From assembly GCA_951812975.1 (NCBI GenBank), contig CATOTC010000001.1, positions 62,001 to 126,000 of the forward strand: a DNA stretch of 64,000 nt. The letters are read 5' to 3'. Origin of the DNA: an uncultured Acidimicrobiales bacterium. Lineage in GTDB: Bacteria > Actinomycetota > Acidimicrobiia > Acidimicrobiales > Aldehydirespiratoraceae. The translations under genes and the position numbers were made by a program. The notes under the pieces are model-generated. The model searched no databases. It had not been told where the DNA came from and was given only the letters and a program-made list of their open reading frames with translations. This document shows, piece after piece, positions 49,112 to 59,002 of this stretch. How positions within the stretch are numbered: the first letter of the stretch is position 1; each line of letters starts with the position of its first letter.

Positions 49112-50251
49112 CTAGCGGTAGGGCGGCACGTACATGAGCCCGCCGTTGGACCAGAGGTCGTTGACGCTGCCGTCGAGGACACCCAACTGCGGGTAGCGAT
49201 TGAAGATCTCCTCGTAGTTGCCCACCTGCTCAACCACGTTCACAGCGAAGTCGCCGGGCAGATCGAGGCCGGGATCGAAATTCTCGCGACCCAGGAAGTT
49301 CAAGATGTTGGGATCGGTGCCGTCGTAGCTGCCGATGTTGCTGGAGTCGAGTCCGAACTCCCAAGCCTGAACGGTAGCCATGGTGGCCCAGTTCACAACC
49401 TGCGCCCATTCGGTGTCGCCGTCACGAACCACGGTGCCCAGAGGCTCCTTGGAGATGAGCTCGGCCATGATGTGCTGGTCCGCACCGCCCTTGCCCTCGA
49501 TCTCGAACTTGAACACGCCGAGCACGCTGCTGTCAGCAGTCATCGCCTCACACTGGCCCTCTTCGTAGGCCGGCACCAAGGTGTCGAAGCCCTCGAAGGT
49601 GACCGGGTTGAAGGGAATGCCGCGGGCGGCGAACACTGCGGTGAGGTTCAGCTCGGTGGTGGTACCGGTGCTCACGCAGATATTGGCGTCAACCAGGTCG
49701 TCCAGTGTGGTGAAGCCGGTGGAGGCCGGCACCATGACGCCCTGGCCGTCGTAGTAGGTGGTGAACAAGAAGTTGGCGCCCTCGGTACCGTCACGGGTGG
49801 CCGTCCATGTGGTGTTGCGGTTCATCACCTCGAACTGGCCTGATGCCAGGGCGGTGAAGCGCTCGGCGCTGGTGACCGGCACGATTTCCACGGCATCGGC
49901 ATCGCCGAAGATGGCGGCGGCCACTACGCGGCACATGTCGATGTCGAAGCCTTCGTACTCGCCGTTCTCGTTCAGCAGCGCGAAGCCGGGCACGTCGTCG
50001 CGGGAGCCGCACCGCACGTGGCCGCGATCCAGCACGGTCTGCAAGGTACCGCCGTCGGAGGCCATGTCATCGCCGTCGTCGGAGGCCATGTCATCGCCGT
50101 CGTCGGAGGCCATGTCGTCGCCGCCTTCGTCTACCATTTCCTCTTCAGCGTCGTCGCCAGCGTCTTCATCGTCGTCGCCACAAGCGGCGGCTATGAGGAC
50201 GATGGCTAGTAGCGCTGCAAGCAAATGCAGCAATTTACTGTTCTTGTTCAT
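49112..50251 (-). CDS. aapJ: Amino acid ABC transporter substrate-binding lipoprotein
   Basis: Lipobox LIAAACGDDD; VRCGSRDDVPGFALLNENGEYEGFDIDMCRVVAAAIFGD. Confidence 0.92.
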   Translation of the reverse strand: MNKNSKLLHLLAALLAIVLIAAACGDDDEDAGDDAEEEMVDEGGDDMASDDGDDMASDDGDDMASDGGTLQTVLDRGHVRCGSRDDVPGFALLNENGEYEGFDIDMCRVVAAAIFGDADAVEIVPVTSAERFTALASGQFEVMNRNTTWTATRDGTEGANFLFTTYYDGQGVMVPASTGFTTLDDLVDANICVSTGTTTELNLTAVFAARGIPFNPVTFEGFDTLVPAYEEGQCEAMTADSSVLGVFKFEIEGKGGADQHIMAELISKEPLGTVVRDGDTEWAQVVNWATMATVQAWEFGLDSSNIGSYDGTDPNILNFLGRENFDPGLDLPGDFAVNVVEQVGNYEEIFNRYPQLGVLDGSVNDLWSNGGLMYVPPYR

Positions 50252-50381
50252 GGATTGTTCCCTTCCAGAGTGACCTGACCCGTATCGGATGGCGCGCGAC
50301 GTGGGATCACGGCCTGGGTCATGGTTGGCCACAAATCTAGCGGAATTAGCAACGAGCACAACCGCAACAGCGCAGCCCTGG

Positions 50382-51128
50382 TCAGTGGCTCGGATCTGCG
50401 CTTCTCCGTATCGATAGCAAGTGGGGTATCAATGCCGGAGGCGCGGCAACGGGTGATCTCCGAGCATGGTGATCAATGACCGCCAGTTCTCGATTCTTTG
50501 CATCAACCACGACCACTCCTACCTCACGACAGACGAGCAGAGCGCCCATGTAGTCCCAGACGTGAAGTGTGCCGGCGAAGTCGACGAATCCGGCGAAACG
50601 CCCGTCTGCCACCGCACACAATTCCAGCGCACAGGAACCCATGGTCCGGAACTGCCACCAGCCCGCCCCGGCCGGGGGCACCCCGTTCACCGCTACAACC
50701 GCTTCGGAGAGCTCCACTGTTCGGGGCGACGTCAAGGCAACACCGTCGAGGGCCGCGCCCCGACCACGGATCGCTGTGTAGCGCCGATTGCCGGGATGGT
50801 CATGCACAACGGCCACCCATGGGCCTGCTTCGTCAACTACACACAGACTCGTCGCGAACCACGGCAGCGGCAGTGATGCGTTGGTGGAGCCGTCGACAGG
50901 ATCAACAACCGCCACTAGTCCCGCACCGGGTCCAAGGCCACTCTCCTCGCTGAGAACCCGGAGATTCGCGGCACCGAGCACGCCGAGCACCGCTTCATCA
51001 GCGACAAGGTCCGGAACGTACTGATCGTGGCGCAAACCCGACTTGCTCCAGTCGCGCTGATCGACGAAGGCGTCGACCACCGCATCGGCCGCTTCGTGCA
51101 GGACCGTGAGCACATCGTCAGCGTTCAT
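50382..51128 (-). CDS. Inositol monophosphatase-family protein
   Basis: VAVVDPVDGSTNASLPLPWFATSLC, HVWDYMGALLVCREVG. Confidence 0.9.
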   Translation of the reverse strand: MNADDVLTVLHEAADAVVDAFVDQRDWSKSGLRHDQYVPDLVADEAVLGVLGAANLRVLSEESGLGPGAGLVAVVDPVDGSTNASLPLPWFATSLCVVDEAGPWVAVVHDHPGNRRYTAIRGRGAALDGVALTSPRTVELSEAVVAVNGVPPAGAGWWQFRTMGSCALELCAVADGRFAGFVDFAGTLHVWDYMGALLVCREVGVVVVDAKNRELAVIDHHARRSPVAAPPALIPHLLSIRRSADPSH

Positions 51129-51252
51129 CTCGTCAACCTCGCTCCTGCACGCGACGCGCGCGCAATCGGACAGATTCGTACAATTCAGGCAATACCAATT
51201 CAGACAATACGGTCGATCGCCCACACGATAGGCGCCAAGTCATGGCAAGCTA

Positions 51253-51822
51253 GTGGCAATGGCAGTAATCGACCTACAGGGATTCGTTGCTGATCTCAAG
51301 GATCATGTCGTCGAACACGGATTCCACGTTCATGACGAACGGCACTTCATCGAGACTTACACCAACCGCCAAATCTGGGAAGTAGACCTGCACCCCGATC
51401 AGGCGTGCGACGGTCCGCTGGACATGCATGTCGCGCTCGAGGTCGGCTCTCGCGCACTGATCATGTTCGAGGATGAGCTGCTCGGCTTGGATGAAGGCGA
51501 CGAAGCGTCCTCCGACATTCGCCTGCCGCTGACAATCAGCTTCGCCCTCCCACCGTTGCCGTCGGCACCCGATCTGTTGATTCTGGCGACCGACCTCGCC
51601 GGCATCGGCACCACAGAGCTGCCGCTCGAGGTGAGCGCCCTCGACAGCTTCGGGGCGGTCACCGACGCCCCGGTCCGCGCGATCAGCATCGTCGCGCGGG
51701 TCCAGGTCGAGTTGGCGAGGATCTTCTATGGACGAGACGTCTTGTGCGACGTGCTCGACCGCTGCTCGAAGGTCGCCGAATTCCTGCTCGACCGCGCGCC
51801 CGCCTGGATTGACGAAGCCTGA
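51253..51822 (+). CDS. Conserved hypothetical protein
   Basis: 189-aa ORF, complete, no family recognised. Confidence 0.65.
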   Translation: MAMAVIDLQGFVADLKDHVVEHGFHVHDERHFIETYTNRQIWEVDLHPDQACDGPLDMHVALEVGSRALIMFEDELLGLDEGDEASSDIRLPLTISFALPPLPSAPDLLILATDLAGIGTTELPLEVSALDSFGAVTDAPVRAISIVARVQVELARIFYGRDVLCDVLDRCSKVAEFLLDRAPAWIDEA

Positions 51823-51873
51823 GGGTCCCGTTCTCGGACAGGCCTTAGGCTTCGCTCTGCAGCTGACCTTGGT

Positions 51874-52008
51874 TCAACCGACCGTACTGGTCCGCAGGTA
51901 GCAGAACAGGCCCGATGGCCCGGTTGCAATCAGTTCGTCCAGAGTCACCGTGTTGCCGTGTTGGTCACTCAGGCTGAAGTTGCAGACTACGTCCCCTCGG
52001 CTCAGCAT
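51874..52008 (-). pseudogene. Truncated peroxiredoxin (AhpC/TSA, BCP-like) with in-frame UGA at the peroxidatic Cys position
   Basis: MLSRGDVVCNFSLSDQHGNTVTLDELIATGPSGLFCYLRTSTVG-UGA-TKVSC; strong SD GGAGGTGA upstream of ATG at 52008. Confidence 0.65.
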
Positions 52009-52056
52009 CGATTGTCACCTCCGTCGTTCACGCTCTGCCGTTCACGCTCCGTCGTT

Positions 52057-53370
52057 TCATAGAGCGGCCGCCGCAAACCCCTTGTCGAGATCCGCGATGA
52101 TGTCTTCGATCGACTCTAGTCCCACCGACAGCCTCACCAGCCCCGGAGTGACGCCAGTGGACTCCTGTTCTTCGGGGGTCAACTGGGAGTGGGTGGTGGC
52201 TGCAGGCTGGATCACGAGGCTGCGGGTGTCGCCAATGTTGGCCAGGTGGCTGTGCAGCTCGAGTGCCTCAACGAACTTCTTGCCTGCTTCGAGACCACCC
52301 TTGATCACGAAGGCTGGGACCGAGCCGTAGCCCTTCCCGTCGCCGAGTTCGTTGGCGATGTCGTGCCAGGGAGAGTCGGGCAGTCCTGCGTAGGCGACAG
52401 ACTCGACCTGCTCGTGGGAGGCGAGATAGTCAACGACTGCGTTCGAGTTGGAGAAGTGACGTTCCATCCGCATGCTCAGCGTCTCAAGACCCTGAAGCAG
52501 AAGGAACGAATTGAATGGCGCGATTGCGGCACCAATGTCCCGAAGGAGTTGCACCCGGGCCTTGATGATGTAGGAACCGGGGCCGAGTGCGGGCCAATAG
52601 GCCAGGCCGTGGTAGCTGGGATCCGGCTCGGTGAACATCGGATGCTTGCCGGACGCCCCGAAATCGAAGCTGCCTCCATCGACGATCACTCCGGCGATTG
52701 CAGTGCCGTGCCCGCCGATGAACTTCGTCGCCGAGTGGACGACGATGTCTGCACCGTGCTCGAACGGACGGATCAAATACGGAGTGGCCACAGTGTTGTC
52801 GACGATGAGCGGCACATTGTTTGCATGCGCGATGTCTGCGACTTTGGCGATGTCAACGACGTTGTTCATCGGGTTGCCGATCGACTCGCAGTAGTACGCC
52901 TTGGTATTGGGCTGGGTGGCCGCTTGCCAGGCCTCGAGATCATCGGCGTCGTCGATGAACGTGCAGGTGATTCCCATCTTCGGCAACGTGTAGTGGAAGA
53001 GGTTGTAAGTCCCGCCGTAGAGGGCCGCGGCCGACACGATGTGATCGCCGGACTCGGCCAGATTCAGAATCGCCAAGGTTTCTGCTGCTTGGCCGGACGA
53101 AAGCGCAAGTGCCCCGGGAATACCGACTGCGGTGTCTGTGCCGCCTTCCAGACTGGCGAGGCGGGCTTCGACCACGGCTTGGGTCGGGTTCATTATCCGG
53201 GTGTAGATGTTGCCTATCTCGGCTAGGGCGAACAGGTTCTTGGCGTGATCTGTATCACGAAACTGGTAGGCCGTCGTCTGATAGATCGGAACGGCGCGGG
53301 CACCAGTGGCCGGGTCGGCTTCTTGTCCCGCGTGGATTTGGCGGGTTTCGAAACCCCAGTCGTTGCTCAT
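52057..53370 (-). CDS. metY: O-acetylhomoserine sulfhydrylase
   Basis: WGFETRQIHAGQEADPATGARAVPIYQTTAYQF, HSATKFIGGHGTAIAG. Confidence 0.94.
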   Translation of the reverse strand: MSNDWGFETRQIHAGQEADPATGARAVPIYQTTAYQFRDTDHAKNLFALAEIGNIYTRIMNPTQAVVEARLASLEGGTDTAVGIPGALALSSGQAAETLAILNLAESGDHIVSAAALYGGTYNLFHYTLPKMGITCTFIDDADDLEAWQAATQPNTKAYYCESIGNPMNNVVDIAKVADIAHANNVPLIVDNTVATPYLIRPFEHGADIVVHSATKFIGGHGTAIAGVIVDGGSFDFGASGKHPMFTEPDPSYHGLAYWPALGPGSYIIKARVQLLRDIGAAIAPFNSFLLLQGLETLSMRMERHFSNSNAVVDYLASHEQVESVAYAGLPDSPWHDIANELGDGKGYGSVPAFVIKGGLEAGKKFVEALELHSHLANIGDTRSLVIQPAATTHSQLTPEEQESTGVTPGLVRLSVGLESIEDIIADLDKGFAAAAL

Positions 53371-53414
53371 GGATGCACCTTTCGTAGCTCGGTCCTTGTC
53401 TCTTCTTGGAGAAA

Positions 53415-53454
53415 CAGTGGACATCGCCGGTTGTGGGTTCACCGGCGACCACTG
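53415..53454 (-). promoter_or_regulatory. Bulged hairpin in the metY 5' leader
   Basis: Minus strand CAGTGG-TCGCCGGT-GAACCCACA-ACCGGCGA-TGT-CCACTG, about 45 nt upstream of the start codon. Confidence 0.6.
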
Positions 53455-53528
53455 GAGCCTACAGCAATAACTGACAAGATCGGTCGGAATTGCTTTGCCC
53501 TCGGCGCGGCGGACTCGGCGCTGTCTGG

Positions 53529-53601
53529 TGGGCTCGGTGGGGATCGAACCCACGACCGAAGGATTATGAGTCCTCTGCTCTAACCACTGAGCTACGAGCC
53601 C
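53529..53601 (-). tRNA. tRNA with CAT anticodon (Met, or Ile2 if lysidine-modified)
   Basis: GGGCTCGTAGCTCAGTGGTTAGAGCAGAGGACTCATAATCCTTCGGTCGTGGGTTCGATCCCCACCGAGCCC. Confidence 0.93.
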
Positions 53602-53673
53602 AACGCGACACTACCGCTGCAGCCCATGGAACGGCGAAGCAGACCGCACCTTGCGTGCGGCCCGCATCGTCAG

Positions 53674-53746
53674 CTCCGGGGGTGGGGATCGAACCCACGA
53701 CAATTCGGTTAACAGCCGAGCGCTCTGCCAGCTGAGCTACCCCGGA
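53674..53746 (-). tRNA. tRNA-Asn(GTT)
   Basis: TCCGGGGTAGCTCAGCTGGCAGAGCGCTCGGCTGTTAACCGAATTGTCGTGGGTTCGATCCCCACCCCCGGA. Confidence 0.95.
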
Positions 53747-53815
53747 CCGGCCTAGAGATGATACCGCGAGATGATACCGCCACTAGATGTTGTTCAATAT
53801 GGTTCAGTTCTCGGA

Positions 53816-54811
53816 TCAGCGGGATTCCAAGTAATCGCGCAACTGCTCGCTGCGGTGCGGGTGGCGCAGCTTCGTGAGCGTCTTGGCTTCGATCTGGCGG
53901 ATGCGTTCACGGGTCACACCGAAGGCCTCGCCCACTTCTTTGAGTGTCCGGGGCCGGTCCTCATCAAGCCCGAAACGCATCCGCACGACTTCCTGCTCCC
54001 GCTGGGAGAGCTCGCCCAGCACCTCTCGAACAGCCTCCACGAGCAGCGTGCGGGTCGCCGCGTCACCGGGGGCGACCGCGTTCTGGTCCTCCACGAAGTT
54101 GGCCAGGCTCGAATCTTCACTCTCCCCGATCGGGGAGTCGAGCGACAACAGGTCCAAAGAGATCAGAAGGATCTCTGAGACCTTCTCGATCGGCTGGTCG
54201 AGTTCCGCTGCCAGTTCTGCGACTGTCGGTTCACGCATCAGTTCCTGGCGCATCTGCCATTGCACCCGCTTCACGCGGTTGACGGTCTCGGCCACATGCA
54301 CAGGTATGCGAATGGTGCGCGACTGATCCGCGACCGCGCGGGTGATCGACTGGCGGATCCACCAAGTGGCATAGGTCGAGAACTTGAAGCCCTTGCTGTG
54401 GTCAAACTTCTCGACGGCTCGTATCAAGCCGAGATTTCCTTCTTGGATCACGTCGAGGAGGGCCATCGAGCGGCTCGCATAGCGCTTGGCGATCGATACG
54501 ACCAACCGCAGGTTCGCCTGCGTCAGTTCATCGCGTGCCGCTTCGCCGTCGCTGACCAGACGCTCGAGTCGAGTGCACTCCTCGGCGCTCAACTCCTCGC
54601 CTGTGACCGATAGTTCGGCGAGGGTCTCGGCAGCCTCTCCCCCGCGCCGGATACGAGCCGCTATCCGAACTTCCTGCTCGGGATCGAGCAGGGGCACACG
54701 GCCGATCTGCTGGAGGTACAGACGCACGGCGTCGTCGGCCGATCCCGTCTCGGAACCTGCGCCGGAAGGCACGCTTACCTCGCCCTCCATTCTGCGTGTC
54801 TGATCAACCAC
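53816..54811 (-). CDS. rpoD: RNA polymerase primary-type sigma factor
   Basis: [61 protein letters not shown]. Confidence 0.95.
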   Translation of the reverse strand: MVDQTRRMEGEVSVPSGAGSETGSADDAVRLYLQQIGRVPLLDPEQEVRIAARIRRGGEAAETLAELSVTGEELSAEECTRLERLVSDGEAARDELTQANLRLVVSIAKRYASRSMALLDVIQEGNLGLIRAVEKFDHSKGFKFSTYATWWIRQSITRAVADQSRTIRIPVHVAETVNRVKRVQWQMRQELMREPTVAELAAELDQPIEKVSEILLISLDLLSLDSPIGESEDSSLANFVEDQNAVAPGDAATRTLLVEAVREVLGELSQREQEVVRMRFGLDEDRPRTLKEVGEAFGVTRERIRQIEAKTLTKLRHPHRSEQLRDYLESR

Positions 54812-56628
54812 GGCAGCAGTCCGTCGACGGCGCTTCTGCGTGTCGCCGGGTCGTCGAGTCGCTCCAGCTCGGCTTTGAGCCAGGTGGCCGAGCGGCTCAC
54901 TTCGATCGCCAATTCGTCGGTTGCGCCAAAGGGGCGCAGACCGCGACCGATACCGTCGAGCGTCCTCCGACCGGCAAGGCGGGCCATCCCGGCCAGCACA
55001 TCGTCACGATCAGCGTCGAAACCTTCAACAGCCAACCGCCGCAGCAGATCGGCGGCTTGCGGTCCGCAACGCTGTGCCGCCCCCTCGAATCCATGGTCCC
55101 TCAGCGCTTGGAAAGCCTCTTGACGCACGCTGTGGCCGAACAGGTTGGCGTGCAGCCGCGCGGCCTCGCCCGGGCGGTCGATAACCAGGCGGATCGCTTC
55201 GTCCTCCGCGGCCGCGGCGTTCGAGTCCGGGAGTCTCGGCTGGTGTTGGGGAGCGTGCCCGCCCTCGTCGGGCGCATTGGGGACCTCCCGCTCCATCGCT
55301 TCGGGGGTGCCCTGTTGGCCGCGGCTCCTCGGAGCGGCCGGTTGTGGACGGGGCTTGGAGGCGAGCTCCCGCAGACTCGCCACCTCGACCCGGCAACGGT
55401 CGGCGATCTCCACGAGATACGGGTCGCGGACAAGCTCATTGGGATGTTCGGCGACGACGTCGACTGCTCGCTCCGCGGCGCGGGCCCGGCCCTCCGGACT
55501 CGACAGATCACCGGCTGCCAGGGCTCTCTCCATACGAAAACGCATGTAAGGAATGGCCTGGAGCACGGCTCTGGCCAGTTCCGCTGGGTCTTCACGGGCT
55601 ACGTCGTCGGGATCGACGCCGGGTGGCAGGTCGGCCACCCGCACATCTAGTTCGAAGCGCTGTTCCCATTCGTAGACGCGTTCGGCAGCTGCGAGTCCAG
55701 CCGAGTCGGTGTCGAATGCGAGCACCAAGCGATCGGCCGAGAACCTCTTGAGCAGCTTGATGTGCTCTTCGGTCAGCGCCGTGCCGCAAGTTGCCACAGC
55801 CCTCAAGATGTTGGCGTTGGCGAATCCGATCACGTCGGTGTAGCCCTCACAGATGATGGCTTCACCGTCCTTGACGATGCCTTCGCGGTGGGTGTGCAGC
55901 CCGTAGAGCAGCTTGCTCTTGTCGTAGACCTCTGCATCGCCGATCGTGTTCTTGTACTTGGGGCCCTCTCCACCTGGGAGTTCGCGTCCGCCGAAGCCCG
56001 TGAAATCGCCCCGCTCATCGGCGATCGGGAACATGATCCGGGCACGGAAGGCGTCTTGTCGGCGACCTGCCCTGTTGACGAACCCGAGGCCGCTGTCGGT
56101 CAGGTCGGCGGTGTTCAGTTTCAGGTGCTCCGCCAGTTCATCCCAGCTGTCGGGCGCCCAACCGAGCTTGTACTTGCTCACCACCGCGCGGTCATAGCCT
56201 CGCGAGCGCAGATAACCCCGGGCCGCGCCTGCGTCGGCCCCGTTGAGCAGCCTTTTATGGTAGAACTCGGCTGCTTTGGCCACCGCGTCGAGCAACAGCC
56301 TCCTGCGTGCCCGGGTAGTTCCCTCATTCGGTGTCGTGTAGCGCAGCTGAAAGCCGTAGCGGGACGCGAGCGACTCGACCGCGCCGACGAAGTCCAGTTT
56401 CTCGATCTCCTGGACGAAGGTGATCGCGTCGCCGCTGCGCTGACAGCCGAAACAGTAGTAGACGCCCTTCTCGGAGTTGACCGAGAGCGAGGGCGTGCGT
56501 TCACCATGCAGGGGACAACGGGCCATCCAGTTGCGGCCCGAACGCTTGATGTCGGTGTGTTCGCCGATCAGCGCGACCAGATCGGCCGCGGTTCGCACCT
56601 TGGCGATGTCGTCATGGTGAATGCCCAT
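54775..56628 (-). CDS. dnaG: DNA primase
   Basis: [34 protein letters not shown] zinc motif; [15 protein letters not shown]. Confidence 0.96.
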   Translation of the reverse strand: MGIHHDDIAKVRTAADLVALIGEHTDIKRSGRNWMARCPLHGERTPSLSVNSEKGVYYCFGCQRSGDAITFVQEIEKLDFVGAVESLASRYGFQLRYTTPNEGTTRARRRLLLDAVAKAAEFYHKRLLNGADAGAARGYLRSRGYDRAVVSKYKLGWAPDSWDELAEHLKLNTADLTDSGLGFVNRAGRRQDAFRARIMFPIADERGDFTGFGGRELPGGEGPKYKNTIGDAEVYDKSKLLYGLHTHREGIVKDGEAIICEGYTDVIGFANANILRAVATCGTALTEEHIKLLKRFSADRLVLAFDTDSAGLAAAERVYEWEQRFELDVRVADLPPGVDPDDVAREDPAELARAVLQAIPYMRFRMERALAAGDLSSPEGRARAAERAVDVVAEHPNELVRDPYLVEIADRCRVEVASLRELASKPRPQPAAPRSRGQQGTPEAMEREVPNAPDEGGHAPQHQPRLPDSNAAAAEDEAIRLVIDRPGEAARLHANLFGHSVRQEAFQALRDHGFEGAAQRCGPQAADLLRRLAVEGFDADRDDVLAGMARLAGRRTLDGIGRGLRPFGATDELAIEVSRSATWLKAELERLDDPATRRSAVDGLLPWLIRHAEWRAR

Positions 56629-56683
56629 CAATCCGCAAGCTAGCCGAAACCCGCGCTCACCAATAAGGGGCCCGTGGGGCAAC

Positions 56684-58012
56684 TCAGCCGAGGCGCGCCG
56701 CTAGGAACCCCTCGAGTTGATCGATCGAAATCCGCTGTTGTTCACGCGTGTCCCGTTCACGCACGGTGACGGCCCGATCATCGAGGCTGTCGAAGTCGAC
56801 GGTCACGCAGTAGGGCGTACCGATCTCATCCTGGCGGGCATAGCGTTTCCCGATCGACTGAGTCTGGTCATAGTCCGCCATCCAACGAAGCTTGACGATC
56901 TCGAAGACCTCCTGAGCCACCGATGTGAGCGTGTCCTTGTTGGACAGCGGCAGCACCGCAACCTTGTACGGCGCGAGTCTCGGATCCAGGCGCAGCACGG
57001 TGCGGACGCTGTCGTTGACCGTCTCGGTGTCGTAGGCAGCCATAAGGAAGGCCATCGCCGCCCGTGTGGCCCCTGCCGCCGGCTCGATGACATGAGGTAC
57101 GTAGTGCCGGTTGTTCGCCTGGTCGAAATACTCCAGCCGCTCCCCGGAATGGGCGGCATGGACGCTGAGGTCGAAATCACCCCGATCGGCTACGCCCTCG
57201 AGTTCGTCCCAACCCCACGGGAAACGATACTCCAGGTCTGAAGTTCCCGACGAGTAGTGGCTCAGCTCGTCGGCACCATGGGGCCGCAGGCGAATATCGG
57301 CTGGGGGAATGCCCAAGTCCAAGTACCAGTCCAGCCGCTGATCGCACCAGTACTTGAACCAATAGTCGGCCTCGTCGGGTGGAACGAAGAACTCCATCTC
57401 CATCTGCTCGAACTCGCGGGTTCGAAAGACGAAGTTTCCCGGGGTGATCTCGTTGCGGAACGACTTGCCGACCTGGGCTATGCCGAACGGTGGCTTCTTG
57501 CGGCTGGTCTGCAGCACGTTGGCGAAGTTGGTGAAGATGCCCTGGGCTGTCTCAGGGCGCAGGTAGACCTCGGCAGTCGAATCGGCCATCGGACCGGCGT
57601 GGGTCTTGAACATGAGGTTGAACTGACGGGCCTCGGTGAGGCATCCGGTGGTTCCGCAGCTTGGACAGGTCTCGGGGTCGGTGAGCTTGTCCTGGCGGTG
57701 ACGGGCGTTGCAGTTGGTGCAGTCGACCAGCGGGTCCGAGAAGTTGGCGAGGTGACCGCTCGCCTCCCAGACCTGGGGTGGAGAGAGGATCGAGGCGTCG
57801 AGACCGACCACATCATGGCGGTGCTGCACCATCGAGCGCCACCAGGCATCCTTGACGTTGCGCAACAGCAGAACACCGAGCGGTCCGTAGTCGTACGTGG
57901 AACGGAAACCGCCGTAGATCTCGGCTGACTGGAAGACAAATCCACGGCGCTTGGATAGGTTCACTATCTTGTCGAACAGACCTGGCTCGTCGAACAGTTC
58001 TGGGTCAGCCAT
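56684..58012 (-). CDS. glyS: Glycyl-tRNA synthetase
   Basis: Class II motifs: YDYGPLGVLLLRNVKDAWW, LRPETAQGIFTNFANV, FRNEITPGNFVFRTREFEQMEMEFF. Confidence 0.96.
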   Translation of the reverse strand: MADPELFDEPGLFDKIVNLSKRRGFVFQSAEIYGGFRSTYDYGPLGVLLLRNVKDAWWRSMVQHRHDVVGLDASILSPPQVWEASGHLANFSDPLVDCTNCNARHRQDKLTDPETCPSCGTTGCLTEARQFNLMFKTHAGPMADSTAEVYLRPETAQGIFTNFANVLQTSRKKPPFGIAQVGKSFRNEITPGNFVFRTREFEQMEMEFFVPPDEADYWFKYWCDQRLDWYLDLGIPPADIRLRPHGADELSHYSSGTSDLEYRFPWGWDELEGVADRGDFDLSVHAAHSGERLEYFDQANNRHYVPHVIEPAAGATRAAMAFLMAAYDTETVNDSVRTVLRLDPRLAPYKVAVLPLSNKDTLTSVAQEVFEIVKLRWMADYDQTQSIGKRYARQDEIGTPYCVTVDFDSLDDRAVTVRERDTREQQRISIDQLEGFLAARLG

Positions 58013-58041
58013 GGCCGAGAGGCTACCGGAGGCGCGCTGAT

Positions 58042-58983
58042 ATGGAGTCCATGCGAACCAACGATCCCCCGGGTGGCGACCCGACCGCTGTGTTCGGTCG
58101 CCGTTGTTCTGCCTACATCATTGATTTCATCATCCTGCTGGTTGTCGTAGTGATCGCCATCTCTTCGTTTGCCACGTTGGAAGAGTTCGATGATCCCGAT
58201 TCGGCCGCCGAGGTGTGTAGAGAATTTGAGGACTTGAAAGCTGACGACCTCTGCTTCAATGTCGAGTCGAGCGTGTTCGTGCTTGAAGCCGACGCGATCG
58301 GCTATATCGCAATCCTCGTCATCGCTGTTGCGGCCCTGAACTCGGTCATCATTTCTACGATCACCGGTGGTTCTCTGGGCAAACTCGCGGTCGGCATTCG
58401 CGTCGTCGACAAATCAACGTTCGAGAGAACCGGCTTTCTCAAACACCTGCTCCGCTGGATCCTGCTGATTGTGGACACGTTCCCGTGGTTCCTGTTGGTG
58501 CCACTCACGGGGCTCATCTTGGGGCTGGCCTCCAGAGGGCACCGCCGTGTCGGTGACTTCGCCGCCGGTACTCTGGTAGTCGAGAAGAGACATGTCGGCA
58601 GACCCGCGCTAGTCCCCGGAGTCAACGAGGCCGCGGTGTCGCCCGTAGGGTTGCCGGGCCTGTGGGACCCACCAGTTCAACCGCCGCCGACACAACCGCC
58701 GCCGACACAGCCGCCGCCCACCGAACCGATTGCACCCGAGCCAATCGCAGAGCAGCCCACCACAGCGGCCCACCCGGAACCCGACACCTCAGGCGTTCAC
58801 GAACCGCACGCAGGTGGCACACCAGAGCCTGACCTTGCCGGTCAAGCCCAAGGCGCACAGCCGGGAGTCGACGCACCAACCTGGGACACGGCGCGCGACA
58901 CCTACATCCAATGGGACCACGATCTTGAGGCGTGGATGGAATGGGACGAGTCTCAGGGACGCTGGATCCCCATCAGTCAGTAA
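58042..58983 (+). CDS. RDD-family membrane protein with Pro-rich C-terminal tail
   Basis: FGRRCSAYIIDFIILLV, GGSLGKLAVGIRVVDK, GHRRVGDFAAGTLVV; PPTQPPPTQPPPTEP tail. Confidence 0.9.
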   Translation: MESMRTNDPPGGDPTAVFGRRCSAYIIDFIILLVVVVIAISSFATLEEFDDPDSAAEVCREFEDLKADDLCFNVESSVFVLEADAIGYIAILVIAVAALNSVIISTITGGSLGKLAVGIRVVDKSTFERTGFLKHLLRWILLIVDTFPWFLLVPLTGLILGLASRGHRRVGDFAAGTLVVEKRHVGRPALVPGVNEAAVSPVGLPGLWDPPVQPPPTQPPPTQPPPTEPIAPEPIAEQPTTAAHPEPDTSGVHEPHAGGTPEPDLAGQAQGAQPGVDAPTWDTARDTYIQWDHDLEAWMEWDESQGRWIPISQ

Positions 58984-59002
58984 TCGTTGCAACCCGCTCG
59001 GC

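Noticed and set aside
51727-51873. Continuation of the peroxiredoxin frame past the UGA
   Set aside because: After about 17 codons it overlaps antisense to the convergent CDS at 51253-51822 and loses Prx similarity, so a full-length selenoprotein there is not supported.
52189-53226. 345-aa plus-strand ORF
   Set aside because: Antisense to metY, which has full family motifs.
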